Source: DATFXM01 sp035315885 (GTDB taxonomy: Bacteria; Acidobacteriota; Blastocatellia; UBA7656). Taken from it: 8,528 nt of DNA. The notes beneath the pieces were generated by a model. The model was not told the origin of the DNA, did no database searches, and was given only the letters and a program-made list of their open reading frames with translations. The first letter of the stretch is position 1; each line of letters begins with the position of its first letter. The translations under genes were made by a program, and so were the position numbers. The stretch lies in NCBI GenBank assembly GCA_035315885.1, contig DATFXM010000109.1:1-8528 (forward strand), read 5' to 3'. Of the stretch, positions 1-6,285 are shown one piece after another.

Positions 1-1
1 C

Positions 2-895
2 GAGGCAAGCTCGCCTGGAGGACAAGCGGGCTCGAGCTCGAGAATCGAGAACTACCTTGGATTTCCAACCGGGATTTCAGGTCGAGAGCTGGCCGGACGC
101 GCCTACGCCCAGGCACAGAAGTTTGGCGCCGAGGTCATGATCGCGAAAGGAGCCGCGGAGTTGGCCTGCGAACACAACGCCTACGGCGTGAGACTGGACG
201 ACGGCGTGACCATCCCGGCTCGCACAGTGGTCATTGCCACTGGGGCTCGATACCGTAGGCCGTCGCTCGCGAATCTCGGTCAGTTCGAAGGTGCTGGTGT
301 CTACTACAGCGCGACCTTCATGGAAGCGCAGCTCTGCGAGGGCAATGACGTCATCGTCGTAGGCGGGGCGAACTCGGCCGGCCAGGCCGCGGTGTTCCTG
401 GCGCAGGCGGCGAGGCATGTGCATCTGCTCGTGCGCGCCAGCAGTCTTTGGGCGAGCATGTCGCGATACCTGATTCGACGCATCGAGGAGACCCCAACAA
501 TCCAGGTCAAGACGAGAACCGAGATTGTGTCTCTTGAGGGAAACGGACATCTTGAGCATGTGCGGTGGCGCGACGGCACGGGCGCGGTAACGAGTCAGGA
601 TATTAAGCACATATTCCTGATGACAGGGGCCGAAGCCAACACCGGTTGGCTTAATGGCCGTGTCGTGCTCGATGCGAAGGGTTTCATCAAGACCGGATGG
701 GACCTGACGCAGGAAGATCTCGCCGCTGCCCTCTGGCCGTTCGACCGCTCACCGTATCTGCTCGAAACCTCACTTCCGGGTGTGTTCGCTGTGGGTGACG
801 TTCGGTGCGGCAACGTCAAACGCGTGGCATCGGCAGTCGGTGAAGGATCGATCGCGGTTTCGTTTGTCCATCGCGCGCTGGAACTGAGTAAGTGA
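2..895 (+). CDS. Thioredoxin-reductase-like FAD/NAD(P)H oxidoreductase lacking the CxxC (5' partial)
   Basis: The reading frame is open from base 2, so the N-terminus (first FAD-binding GxGxxG) lies outside the window and the ATG at 137 is not the true start; 297 residues are visible. Numbering from base 2, it begins with the family-typical stretch GGQAGSSSRIENYLGFP. It then shows the ATG signature (79-81, IATGARYRRP), a second nucleotide-binding motif VVGGANSAGQAA (119-130) with Arg145 positioned as in NADPH-binding members, and the closing FAD motif FAVGD (262-266) followed by KRVASAVGEG. Thioredoxin reductases carry CATC between the two nucleotide-binding halves. Here the equivalent place reads YYSATF (101-106), so the dithiol is missing. 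It is therefore probably a TrxR-fold flavoprotein with another electron acceptor. Such proteins are often the C-terminal half of longer proteins with an N-terminal cyclic-nucleotide-binding domain, which cannot be checked here. Fold assignment is firm; substrate unknown. Confidence 0.88.
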   Translation, partial: EASSPGGQAGSSSRIENYLGFPTGISGRELAGRAYAQAQKFGAEVMIAKGAAELACEHNAYGVRLDDGVTIPARTVVIATGARYRRPSLANLGQFEGAGVYYSATFMEAQLCEGNDVIVVGGANSAGQAAVFLAQAARHVHLLVRASSLWASMSRYLIRRIEETPTIQVKTRTEIVSLEGNGHLEHVRWRDGTGAVTSQDIKHIFLMTGAEANTGWLNGRVVLDAKGFIKTGWDLTQEDLAAALWPFDRSPYLLETSLPGVFAVGDVRCGNVKRVASAVGEGSIAVSFVHRALELSK

Positions 896-1116
896 GCTTC
901 AGGACATTCATATCCGGCATAGGAAAATTCTTCCTGGATGAATCAACTTTCCTATGAAGAGCAGGAGCTAAAATCCCGATAGATTGACGCAGCAGTAAAC
1001 GTCCCAATGCAAGATAAGAGTGATTGAACTAAACCGCTGCGCGGTAGAACATCGATTTCTCATATTCCGGTTTTGTCCCAGCCAGTTCGCTTTGCCATTC
1101 ATCATAACAATTCCAC
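896..1116. other. Non-coding interval between flavoprotein gene and IS leader
   Basis: I see no convincing gene here. The interval holds the 9-bp inverted repeat at 918-956 and a small hairpin at 1033-1045 (ACCGC, TGC, GCGGT). The left end of the IS element should lie in or near this interval. No copy of the right-end sequence is visible to fix it, as expected for IS91 elements, whose two ends differ and which make no target duplication. Confidence 0.5.
918..956. repeat. 9-bp inverted repeat just after the flavoprotein gene
   Basis: Arms CATAGGAAA (918-926) and TTTCCTATG (948-956) are perfect complements around a 21-nt loop, starting 22 nt after the stop codon. This could form a stem in the 3' end of the flavoprotein mRNA. 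There is no T-run after it, so it is not a standard intrinsic terminator, and a chance repeat is possible. Confidence 0.35.
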
Positions 1117-1145
1117 TTGAGCAACTAACTCCAACGGCTTAGAAA
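1117..1145 (+). promoter_or_regulatory. Candidate sigma70 promoter of the IS operon
   Basis: The hexamer TTGAGC (1117-1122, 4 of 6 to consensus) is followed after exactly 17 nt by TAGAAA (1140-1145, 4 of 6). This would start transcription near 1150-1153, about 65 nt before the recombinase ATG. The match is modest. Its interest is that the upstream arm of the RBS-masking repeat falls in the spacer, so transcripts from this promoter would lack that arm. Confidence 0.35.
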
Positions 1146-1217
1146 GGTCGCCTCGACGGTAACAGCGCCTCAAGCTGTGTTGCCGCCGAATCACCTTTAC
1201 CTGGAAAGGAGTTAGTT
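1123..1217 (+). promoter_or_regulatory. Structured leader with RBS-sequestering inverted repeat
   Basis: AACTAACTCC (1123-1132) is perfectly complementary to GGAGTTAGTT (1208-1217), which contains the GGAG of the Shine-Dalgarno and abuts the start codon at 1218. Inside lie a 6-bp stem (AAAGGT 1143-1148 with ACCTTT 1193-1198) and an 8-bp stem with one G-U pair (CGGTAACA 1157-1164 with TGTTGCCG 1178-1185). The three stems nest without conflict. In an RNA that begins upstream of 1123 the start region of the recombinase would be paired. IS10 and IS50 are known to block translation from read-through transcripts in this way; function here is inferred. Confidence 0.5.
1205..1211 (+). promoter_or_regulatory. 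Ribosome binding site of the recombinase gene
   Basis: AAAGGAG sits 6 nt before the ATG at 1218 and supports that start over the in-frame ATG at 1224. The last four bases are part of the 10-bp repeat that could mask the site. Confidence 0.7.
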
Positions 1218-2090
1218 ATGCTTATGACCCCATTGCGACAGAAGATGATGGATGATCTGCAACTGCGGAACTATTCCGACCGAACCATCAAGGCATATCT
1301 CCGATGCGTCTCTAATTTCGCTCGGCACTTTGATAAATCACCGGATGAGTTGGGGCCGCCTCAAATTCGTGAATACCAACTCTACCTCGTGAAGCAGAAG
1401 CAGTGCTCCTGGGCGGTGTTCAACCAGACGGTGTGTGCGCTTCGCTTTCTCTATAACACGACTCTGGGTTGCAAGGAGATGATCGAAGAGATTCCTTATC
1501 CGAGATTCGAAAAACGGCTGCCGGTGGTGTTGAGCCAGACCGAAGTGGCGACGTTATTGCAAGCGACCAGGAATCTCAAACATCGGGCTCTCCTGACGAC
1601 AATCTACGCCACCGGGCTTCGGGTTTCGGAAGTGACCAATTTGGTGGTCAGCGACATCGACAGCAGCAGAATGATAATCCAGGTGCGACAAGGCAAATGG
1701 CGCAAGGATCGCTTCGTAATGCTGTCGCCCAATCTGCTGACTCTGTTGCGTGAGTATTGGAAAGCTTATCATCCCAGACACTGGCTGTTTCCGGGGCAGA
1801 ATCCAAGTCGCCCCATCGACAACGCCACCGCGTATCGTGTATGTCAGCGCGCTGCAGAAGCAGCCAAACTGTCGAAGTCTATTTCACCCCATACGCTGCG
1901 CCATTCATTTGCAACGCATCTTCTGGAAGCGGGCACCGACCTGCGCACTATCCAACTGCTGCTCGGTCACCGCAATCTGAAAACCACCGCAGTCTATCTA
2001 CACGTGTCAACGTTGGCGCTGCGCTCCACCACCAGCCCTCTGGACCTGCTTGGCACCAGTTCCTCACCTGAGACGACCCAGACAACTTGA
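1218..2090 (+). CDS. Tyrosine recombinase (phage-integrase/XerC-like) of the IS91-family element
   Basis: This is a 290-aa site-specific tyrosine recombinase, close to the usual XerC/XerD length. Residues about 4-85 form an N-terminal SAM-like core-binding domain (TPLRQKMMDDLQLRNYSDRTI). The catalytic domain spans about 100-265. The full catalytic set is visible: Arg135 in ATGLRVSE, Lys160 in the RQGKWRKDR hairpin, His225 and Arg228 in HTLRHSFATHLLEAG, His251 in LLGHRNL, and the nucleophile Tyr260 in TTAVYLHVS. It ends with a Ser/Thr-rich tail whose stop codon overlaps the transposase start by 4 nt. In related IS91-like elements this protein is an accessory; its role (resolution of intermediates, target choice or dimer processing) is not established. 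The start is supported by the AAAGGAG site. The enzyme looks intact. Confidence 0.9.
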   Translation: MLMTPLRQKMMDDLQLRNYSDRTIKAYLRCVSNFARHFDKSPDELGPPQIREYQLYLVKQKQCSWAVFNQTVCALRFLYNTTLGCKEMIEEIPYPRFEKRLPVVLSQTEVATLLQATRNLKHRALLTTIYATGLRVSEVTNLVVSDIDSSRMIIQVRQGKWRKDRFVMLSPNLLTLLREYWKAYHPRHWLFPGQNPSRPIDNATAYRVCQRAAEAAKLSKSISPHTLRHSFATHLLEAGTDLRTIQLLLGHRNLKTTAVYLHVSTLALRSTTSPLDLLGTSSSPETTQTT

Positions 2091-3286
2091 CCAGGCCACA
2101 TCTGGAACTGGCGGATGTCTTCAAGTCTCTCGACTCAGATACAGAATCACTCTCTTGCCAACAGCGTCGTGTGATTCGAGACATCATCCAGTGTCGTACT
2201 GCCGCACTCGGTGGGCATGTGGAGCAGTGCACCAAGTGCGGCCATCAGCAGATGTCTTACAACTCTTGCCGGAATAGGCACTGCCCGAAATGCCGAGCCG
2301 CAGCCAGAAAGGAGTGGATGCAGGAAAGGGCAGCCGAGTTATTGCCGGTCGAATACTTTCATGTGGTGTTCACGCTGCCCGAGCAACTCTCGGCTTTAGC
2401 TCTCCAAAACAAGCGGGTGATTTACGGCCTCTTGTTTAGGGCCGCCTCGCAGACTTTGTTGGAGATTGCCGCCGATCCAAGGCGCCTTGGCGCCGCCATC
2501 GGTTTCCTGGCAGTGCTGCATACCTGGGGCCAGACCCTCCAACACCATCCGCATCTGCATTGCGTGATACCTGGCGGTGGACTATCACTCGATCGGTCGC
2601 GGTGGGTCGGTTGCCGGAAAGGATTTTTTCTCCCAGTCAAGGTGCTCAGTCGTCTCTTCCGCGGTAAGTTTGTTGCTTATCTCAGGGCTGCAAACGAACG
2701 AGGCCGTCTCGCGTTTCACGGTCAATCGAAACATTTGGGGGAAGCCACTCACTTTGCGGATCTGCTGGATAAGGTTGGCAAGCTTGAGTGGGTTGTTTAT
2801 GCGAAGCCGCCGTTTGGCGGACCAGTGCAAGTGTTGAAGTACCTGGCGCGGTACACTCATCGAGTTGCCATATCCAATCAACGACTGATCGCGCTTTCGG
2901 AAGGACAGGTGACCTTCCGATGGAAGGATTATGCTGACGGCAATGCAGTAAAGGAGATGACTCTCGACGTAAGAGAGTTCACCCGGCGATTCTTGCTCCA
3001 TATACTCCCGAGAGGGTTTGTCAGAATCCGCCACTATGGATTTCTTGCCAACCGTTCTAGAAGTGAAAGGCTGGACTGCTGTCGGAAACTACTGACCCAC
3101 AGTGCAAACCAAGCAGCGTATTTCGAACAGGCTGATATTGGCCCGGACCAATGCGAGACTGAGCAGGACTTACAGCTTTGTCCGGTGTGCCGGGAAGGGC
3201 GGATGAAGATTCTGAAGATGCTTGAGCCGGAGGCAATCCCTCTCCGTGCAAACTTCAGACTCGCTGGCACCGCTGATACTTCTTGA
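2087..3286 (+). CDS. tnpA: IS91-family transposase (zinc ribbon plus HUH/Y2 rolling-circle endonuclease)
   Basis: This is a 399-aa transposase that nicks and joins single-stranded DNA at the IS ends. The N-terminus (RPHLELADVFKSL) and the zinc-binding segment (Cys48, Cys51, Cys61, Cys66, Cys69 in CTKCGH...SCRNRHCPKC) are typical of IS91 proteins. The HUH metal motif is HPHLHCVIPGGG with His156 and His158. The two nucleophile tyrosines are Tyr252 and Tyr256 in KYLARYTHRVAISN, making it a Y2 enzyme. A C-terminal CPVC (365-368) may bind metal. The only start that keeps the conserved N-terminus is the TTG at 2087: an in-frame stop lies at 2069 and the next ATG is at residue 56. TTG overlaps the TGA of the recombinase as TTGA, and there is no clear Shine-Dalgarno, so translation is probably coupled to the upstream gene. 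All catalytic residues are present. Confidence 0.93.
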   Translation: MTRPHLELADVFKSLDSDTESLSCQQRRVIRDIIQCRTAALGGHVEQCTKCGHQQMSYNSCRNRHCPKCRAAARKEWMQERAAELLPVEYFHVVFTLPEQLSALALQNKRVIYGLLFRAASQTLLEIAADPRRLGAAIGFLAVLHTWGQTLQHHPHLHCVIPGGGLSLDRSRWVGCRKGFFLPVKVLSRLFRGKFVAYLRAANERGRLAFHGQSKHLGEATHFADLLDKVGKLEWVVYAKPPFGGPVQVLKYLARYTHRVAISNQRLIALSEGQVTFRWKDYADGNAVKEMTLDVREFTRRFLLHILPRGFVRIRHYGFLANRSRSERLDCCRKLLTHSANQAAYFEQADIGPDQCETEQDLQLCPVCREGRMKILKMLEPEAIPLRANFRLAGTADTS

Positions 3287-3358
3287 TTATGAGAACCATC
3301 GCATGCATGTCAGTGAGGTCAGTCGATGCGCAAGAGGCTGATTAGGAGAGGTGTGCAC

Positions 3359-3379
3359 ATACCAACTGAATTTTGGTAT
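3359..3379 (+). repeat. Hairpin downstream of the transposase gene
   Basis: ATACCAA (3359-3365) and TTGGTAT (3373-3379) form a perfect 7-bp stem with a 7-nt loop, 72 nt after the transposase stop. No T-tract follows. It may be part of the IS right-end structure or a weak transcript end. Confidence 0.4.
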
Positions 3380-3454
3380 CGAGGCTGGTGCAGAATCGAT
3401 TCCCACGCCTAAAACCCGCGAGAGCTAACGATGAGTGACTCGGTCAACCACCCA

Positions 3455-3513
3455 GGCTTTTCGTTTATTCCGCGTTACCGGATACTCCCCGCACCGAAAA
3501 GCCCATTCGAATG
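3455..3513 (+). repeat. Palindromes at the putative IS origin (right) end
   Basis: GGCTTTTCG (3455-3463) is perfectly complementary to CGAAAAGCC (3495-3503), with a 31-nt loop. It is followed directly by the 10-bp palindrome CATTCGAATG (3504-3513). IS91 elements have a hairpin-forming origin end downstream of the transposase, and this is the best structural match to that position. No homologous end was available for comparison. Confidence 0.4.
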
Positions 3514-3546
3514 CCCATAGCACTTACCCCGCGGCTTAGTTCAATC

Positions 3547-3621
3547 GATTGTATCCGAAACGCTCAGGGACAGTGTGTCCGTTTACTCCAAGTTCTGCGC
3601 CTGAGCGTTTCGGATACAATC
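3547..3621. repeat. 75-bp palindromic element with perfect 22-bp arms and nested hairpin
   Basis: The 22 bases at 3547-3568 are the exact reverse complement of 3600-3621, with a 31-nt interior. Partly overlapping the left arm, GGACA (3568-3572), GTG and TGTCC (3576-3580) form a second hairpin. Another palindrome, CAATCGATTG (3542-3551), overlaps the outer edge. Perfect arms of this length are far beyond chance and suggest a REP/BIME-like or miniature mobile element, or a strong RNA/DNA hairpin between convergent genes. There are no T-tracts at the arm ends to indicate a normal terminator. It does not code for a protein: the ORF across it has no RBS and begins with TTG inside the arm. Confidence 0.75.
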
Positions 3622-3867
3622 CTCTGCATTATCCTGCATTCGCACTCCGACACAATATTCTCCAAAAGCAATTAGGATTTGCCGGGCTTAGCCGACTCGT
3701 CGATTCTCATTCTCATTCGAGGCAAGATTTGGTTTTAGTCTCTGCGCTGTTTCGCCTGCTCGACATTTTCTATGGTATAGCGAAAGTGAGATCAGTGCAG
3801 ATTTCAATCGAAGTGGGCCAAAGCGACCGCTGAGCTTATGATCGTAGACTCTCTGGGGAGCGACGAA

Positions 3868-6123
3868 TCATTTCGCATCAAAGGCGAGGGCCATCGTCGC
3901 CCAGTTGCTTGCCGCCATCGAAACCCACTGATCATGTTCGTGAGGAAACCCGCTCTCAAAGTATGGTTGAAACGGTATGGCTCGGCTCTTCACATACCAC
4001 GATCCGTCTCCCAATTGCGTCTTTAGGAGAAATGCGACCCCTCGCTTAAAGGCCGGATCGGTTGCGCGCAGACCGCCAGCCTCTCTCAACGACACCAAAG
4101 CCTGCCCCGTCGCATAAGCGTCGCTCGCAAGGGACGGGAGTTGAGCCCAACCACCGTCGCTTCGCTGTTGCGCAAGAAGATCTTTTGCGCCCGTTCGCAT
4201 AATCGCTTGCTTGGTATTCAGGCCTACCCATCTCAAACCGAGAAGTTGAAAGACGCGATCCTCAATCGTCTTCGGCTGCGCTTTGATCAACCAACCCGCG
4301 GCAAGTCTAACCGCCGCCTGATATTCGGCACGCTGAACCTTTGGAGCGTATAGCTGGAGCGATCTCATTGAAACCGCGGTTGCTTGAATGTCGCTCGATT
4401 CGATCGGCGGTCGATGCGCAAAAATTCGCCAACCCCCGTCGGGATGCTGTTGTCCTTTGACGAATCGGGCCATCGCGTCGGTCGCTTCATCTGGCGAGTG
4501 ATTCCCGGCTGCCAGCCCAAGCAAAATATAGCCGACCGTGTCCGAGTCTCCGGGGATTCCGACGCCTTGCAAGGCACGTTCTCGCCACGCCTCGATGTAC
4601 GCCGCGATCCTCTTAACTTGATTGCCCGCAGTCTGCTCGTTAACTGGAAGCCCGCGTTTCCGAACGGCCGCAATGGCCATTGTGGTTAGCGTGTTGTTGT
4701 GACACGATACACACCCGGACTTTTGAAGGAAGATTGAATCCGATTTCTGGAGAAGCGACACGCTTCTTGCAATTGCCTCGCGGGACGAACTCGCAGGCAT
4801 GGGCTTGGCAGATGTCAATTTGAACGGCGCGGCCTCCTCAGCACCTGCACTAGTCAGGAGATCAACGATCGGCGTCGAGCCCCTCAGCTTAGCAAAGTCC
4901 ATCGCCGATCTTCCTTCAGCGTTCTTCGCATTGACATCGGCTCCCCGCGCGATCAGAGTCTTGACCGCTTCAACCGGAATCGCGTCCGAGCTGGCTGCCA
5001 GCATCAGAAGTGTGTTCCCGAATGGATCCTTTACGTGCACGTCCGCGCCTCGACGCAACCAGCCAACTAATGCTGTCGCGTCCATACCCGGGGGTGCGCA
5101 GAACAGAGCACCCATGTTGATGATCTCGGGGTTTGCGCTGGCAGTCAGCACGTCGATGCACTTCTCGCACTTTGCATACTGGCCATAAGCGAGCGGGCCG
5201 GGACCGGCCGCTTTCATGTCCGCACCTCGCTCTATAAGCAGGCGAAGAAGAGCTTCGTCGCCGAGTCGGGATGCTTCGGTAACCGCGGTCATGTCTCCAC
5301 CAAGACCCGGTGATTTCGCGTTGATGTCCGCGCCCCGATCGAGGAGTAGCCTCACAACCTCCTGAGAACCAAACCGACCGGCCGCGATCAAAAGCGCCGT
5401 GCGACTGTCTTCGGAGCGAGCGTTGACATCGGCACCTCGATCCAACAGGAGCCGGGTTTTTTCGAGATCGCTTACCGCCCACATCAGGGGCGTCGCTCCC
5501 GCTTCATTTCGCACGTTCGGATCTGCGCCACCTTTCAACAGCAGGCGAACCGATTCTGCGTCTCCGTACAGCACGGCTTGCATAAGCGGCGTAGTGCCGC
5601 CCAGCCCGCGCATATTGCCGGAGTTCGGAGCCTGCCGCGCCAGCCTCCTGAAGGTTAGCTTATCGCCGTTGCGCAGCGCCTTCATGATCGGAATCGCCTT
5701 CGGATCGGTAGGCGGCGCCGGTTCTTCACCTGATGCTTCGTCGGGCCACTCCGCTCCTTGATCGATCCAGGCTTTCAGCACGGTGATCTGGTCTGGTCGA
5801 AGCGCCCCGGTCGGCGGCATCTGCGGACCGTACTGGTCACCGATGAGCTTTAGGTAGAACCTACTGCCCTGACTGTTGCCTGGGGCGATCACCGGGATCG
5901 TCCCACCCCTCATCGCGTCGCGACGGCGGTCGAGTCGAAACGCGTTCATCTGCTGCGCAGGTCCGTGACAGCCGACACAATACTGCTTTAACAGCGGCTG
6001 GACATCGCGGCGGAAGTCAACTTTGTCAGGGTCCTGATGGGATTGGGCTGAAGTTAAGGTCATCGCGGCGAGTGCCAGCGCAACAACGCAACATTTCAAA
6101 AGTCCGAACGCGCTTGCGTACAT
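3868..6123 (-). CDS. Secreted cytochrome c / ankyrin-repeat / alpha-alpha toroid fusion protein with two heme motifs
   Basis: This 751-aa protein has an N-terminal signal peptide (about 1-27, hydrophobic core VVALALAAMTL), so it acts outside the cytoplasm. Residues about 36-127 form a planctomycete-type cytochrome c domain (PSCyt1-like) with heme motif CVGCH (49-53) and likely axial Met102 in QMPPTG. Residues about 145-430 carry roughly seven to nine ankyrin repeats (recurring TPLM...VRLLL..GADVNA). One of them contains an extra CEKC pair (319-322). A second heme motif, CVSCH (471-475), follows. Residues about 500-748 contain repeats like prenyltransferase/squalene-cyclase toroids (QQHPDGGW 558-565, QQRSDGGW 652-659, LGDGSW 704-709). 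No cyclase catalytic motif was recognised, so binding or scaffolding is as likely as catalysis. I associate this architecture with Acidobacteriota, often unnamed. The ATG is preceded by a modest GCGGGA site and a promoter candidate. Molecular function is unknown; electron transfer by one or two hemes is inferred. Confidence 0.9.
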   Translation of the reverse strand: MYASAFGLLKCCVVALALAAMTLTSAQSHQDPDKVDFRRDVQPLLKQYCVGCHGPAQQMNAFRLDRRRDAMRGGTIPVIAPGNSQGSRFYLKLIGDQYGPQMPPTGALRPDQITVLKAWIDQGAEWPDEASGEEPAPPTDPKAIPIMKALRNGDKLTFRRLARQAPNSGNMRGLGGTTPLMQAVLYGDAESVRLLLKGGADPNVRNEAGATPLMWAVSDLEKTRLLLDRGADVNARSEDSRTALLIAAGRFGSQEVVRLLLDRGADINAKSPGLGGDMTAVTEASRLGDEALLRLLIERGADMKAAGPGPLAYGQYAKCEKCIDVLTASANPEIINMGALFCAPPGMDATALVGWLRRGADVHVKDPFGNTLLMLAASSDAIPVEAVKTLIARGADVNAKNAEGRSAMDFAKLRGSTPIVDLLTSAGAEEAAPFKLTSAKPMPASSSREAIARSVSLLQKSDSIFLQKSGCVSCHNNTLTTMAIAAVRKRGLPVNEQTAGNQVKRIAAYIEAWRERALQGVGIPGDSDTVGYILLGLAAGNHSPDEATDAMARFVKGQQHPDGGWRIFAHRPPIESSDIQATAVSMRSLQLYAPKVQRAEYQAAVRLAAGWLIKAQPKTIEDRVFQLLGLRWVGLNTKQAIMRTGAKDLLAQQRSDGGWAQLPSLASDAYATGQALVSLREAGGLRATDPAFKRGVAFLLKTQLGDGSWYVKSRAIPFQPYFESGFPHEHDQWVSMAASNWATMALAFDAK

Positions 6124-6175
6124 GATCGAATCCCGCTTTCGTATATTGGGAACTGCGAACCAAACGAGCCGAGTC

Positions 6176-6204
6176 TATTTACAATTAATCGAGAGCATTG
6201 TCAA
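6176..6204 (-). promoter_or_regulatory. Candidate sigma70 promoter of the ankyrin-cytochrome gene
   Basis: On the minus strand a perfect -35 TTGACA (6204-6199) is followed after 17 nt by TAAATA (6181-6176), a weak -10 (3 of 6) in an AT-rich stretch. Transcription would start near 6169, about 45 nt before the ATG at 6123. The site lies in the 162-nt gap after the di-heme cytochrome gene, so the ankyrin gene may be transcribed on its own as well as by read-through. Confidence 0.5.
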
Positions 6205-6285
6205 TCGGTGGGTTCGGGCGAGTGCTGTCGACGCGGCAGGAGTTCAGGGAACAAAGCGAGGCAGAAGCACGCACGATAACTCGAT

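Larger units (their letters stand above)
1117..3538 (+). mobile_element. IS91-family (HUH Y2) insertion sequence with accessory tyrosine recombinase; ends approximate
   Basis: Two overlapping co-directional genes, a tyrosine recombinase and an IS91-type transposase, form the coding core (1218-3286). Some IS91-like elements are known to carry an extra integrase-like gene upstream of the transposase, and this matches. Family knowledge: these elements move by rolling-circle replication from an origin end on the 3' side of the transposase, next to a short target such as GTTC/GAAC or CTTG/CAAG, without target duplication. Palindromes at 3359-3379, 3455-3503 and 3504-3513 lie where the origin end should be, and GTTC occurs at 3539-3542. 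The right limit of 3538 rests only on that GTTC. The left limit is set at the candidate promoter and may lie further left. Both genes are full length, so the element may be active. Confidence 0.75.
3287..3867. other. 581-bp gene-free interval between the transposase and the ankyrin-cytochrome gene
   Basis: The interval joins the convergent ends of the + strand IS genes and the - strand ankyrin-cytochrome gene. It holds the putative IS end (hairpins at 3359-3379 and 3455-3513), the 75-bp palindromic element (3547-3621) and a short tandem TTCTCA run (3702-3718). Bases 3622-3867 are otherwise featureless: I see no RBS-led ORF on either strand and no recognisable protein remnant. Confidence 0.55.

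Noticed and set aside
77..610. 177-aa open frame on the minus strand over the flavoprotein gene
   Set aside because: It is antisense to a clearly conserved oxidoreductase, its peptide resembles no family, and it has no RBS; it is a shadow of GC-rich coding sequence.
1121..1217. Integron attC-like site before the recombinase, suggested by GTTAGTT-type ends
   Set aside because: The right-hand core GTTRRRY is not matched (GTTAGTT has T at an R position), no cassette array is present, and the recombinase resembles IS91-associated enzymes, not IntI with its extra domain. RBS masking explains the repeat better.
2585..3034. 149-aa minus-strand open frame inside the transposase gene
   Set aside because: It lies opposite the conserved HUH/Y2 domain, shows no recognisable motif, and is best explained as a shadow frame.
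3549..3833. 94-aa plus-strand open frame after the IS element
   Set aside because: It starts with TTG inside the 22-bp inverted repeat, has no Shine-Dalgarno and encodes the palindrome; no family resemblance.
6176..6285. Terminator between the two cytochrome genes
   Set aside because: No stem followed by a T-run (in minus-strand sense) was found in the 162-nt gap, so no terminator is called.
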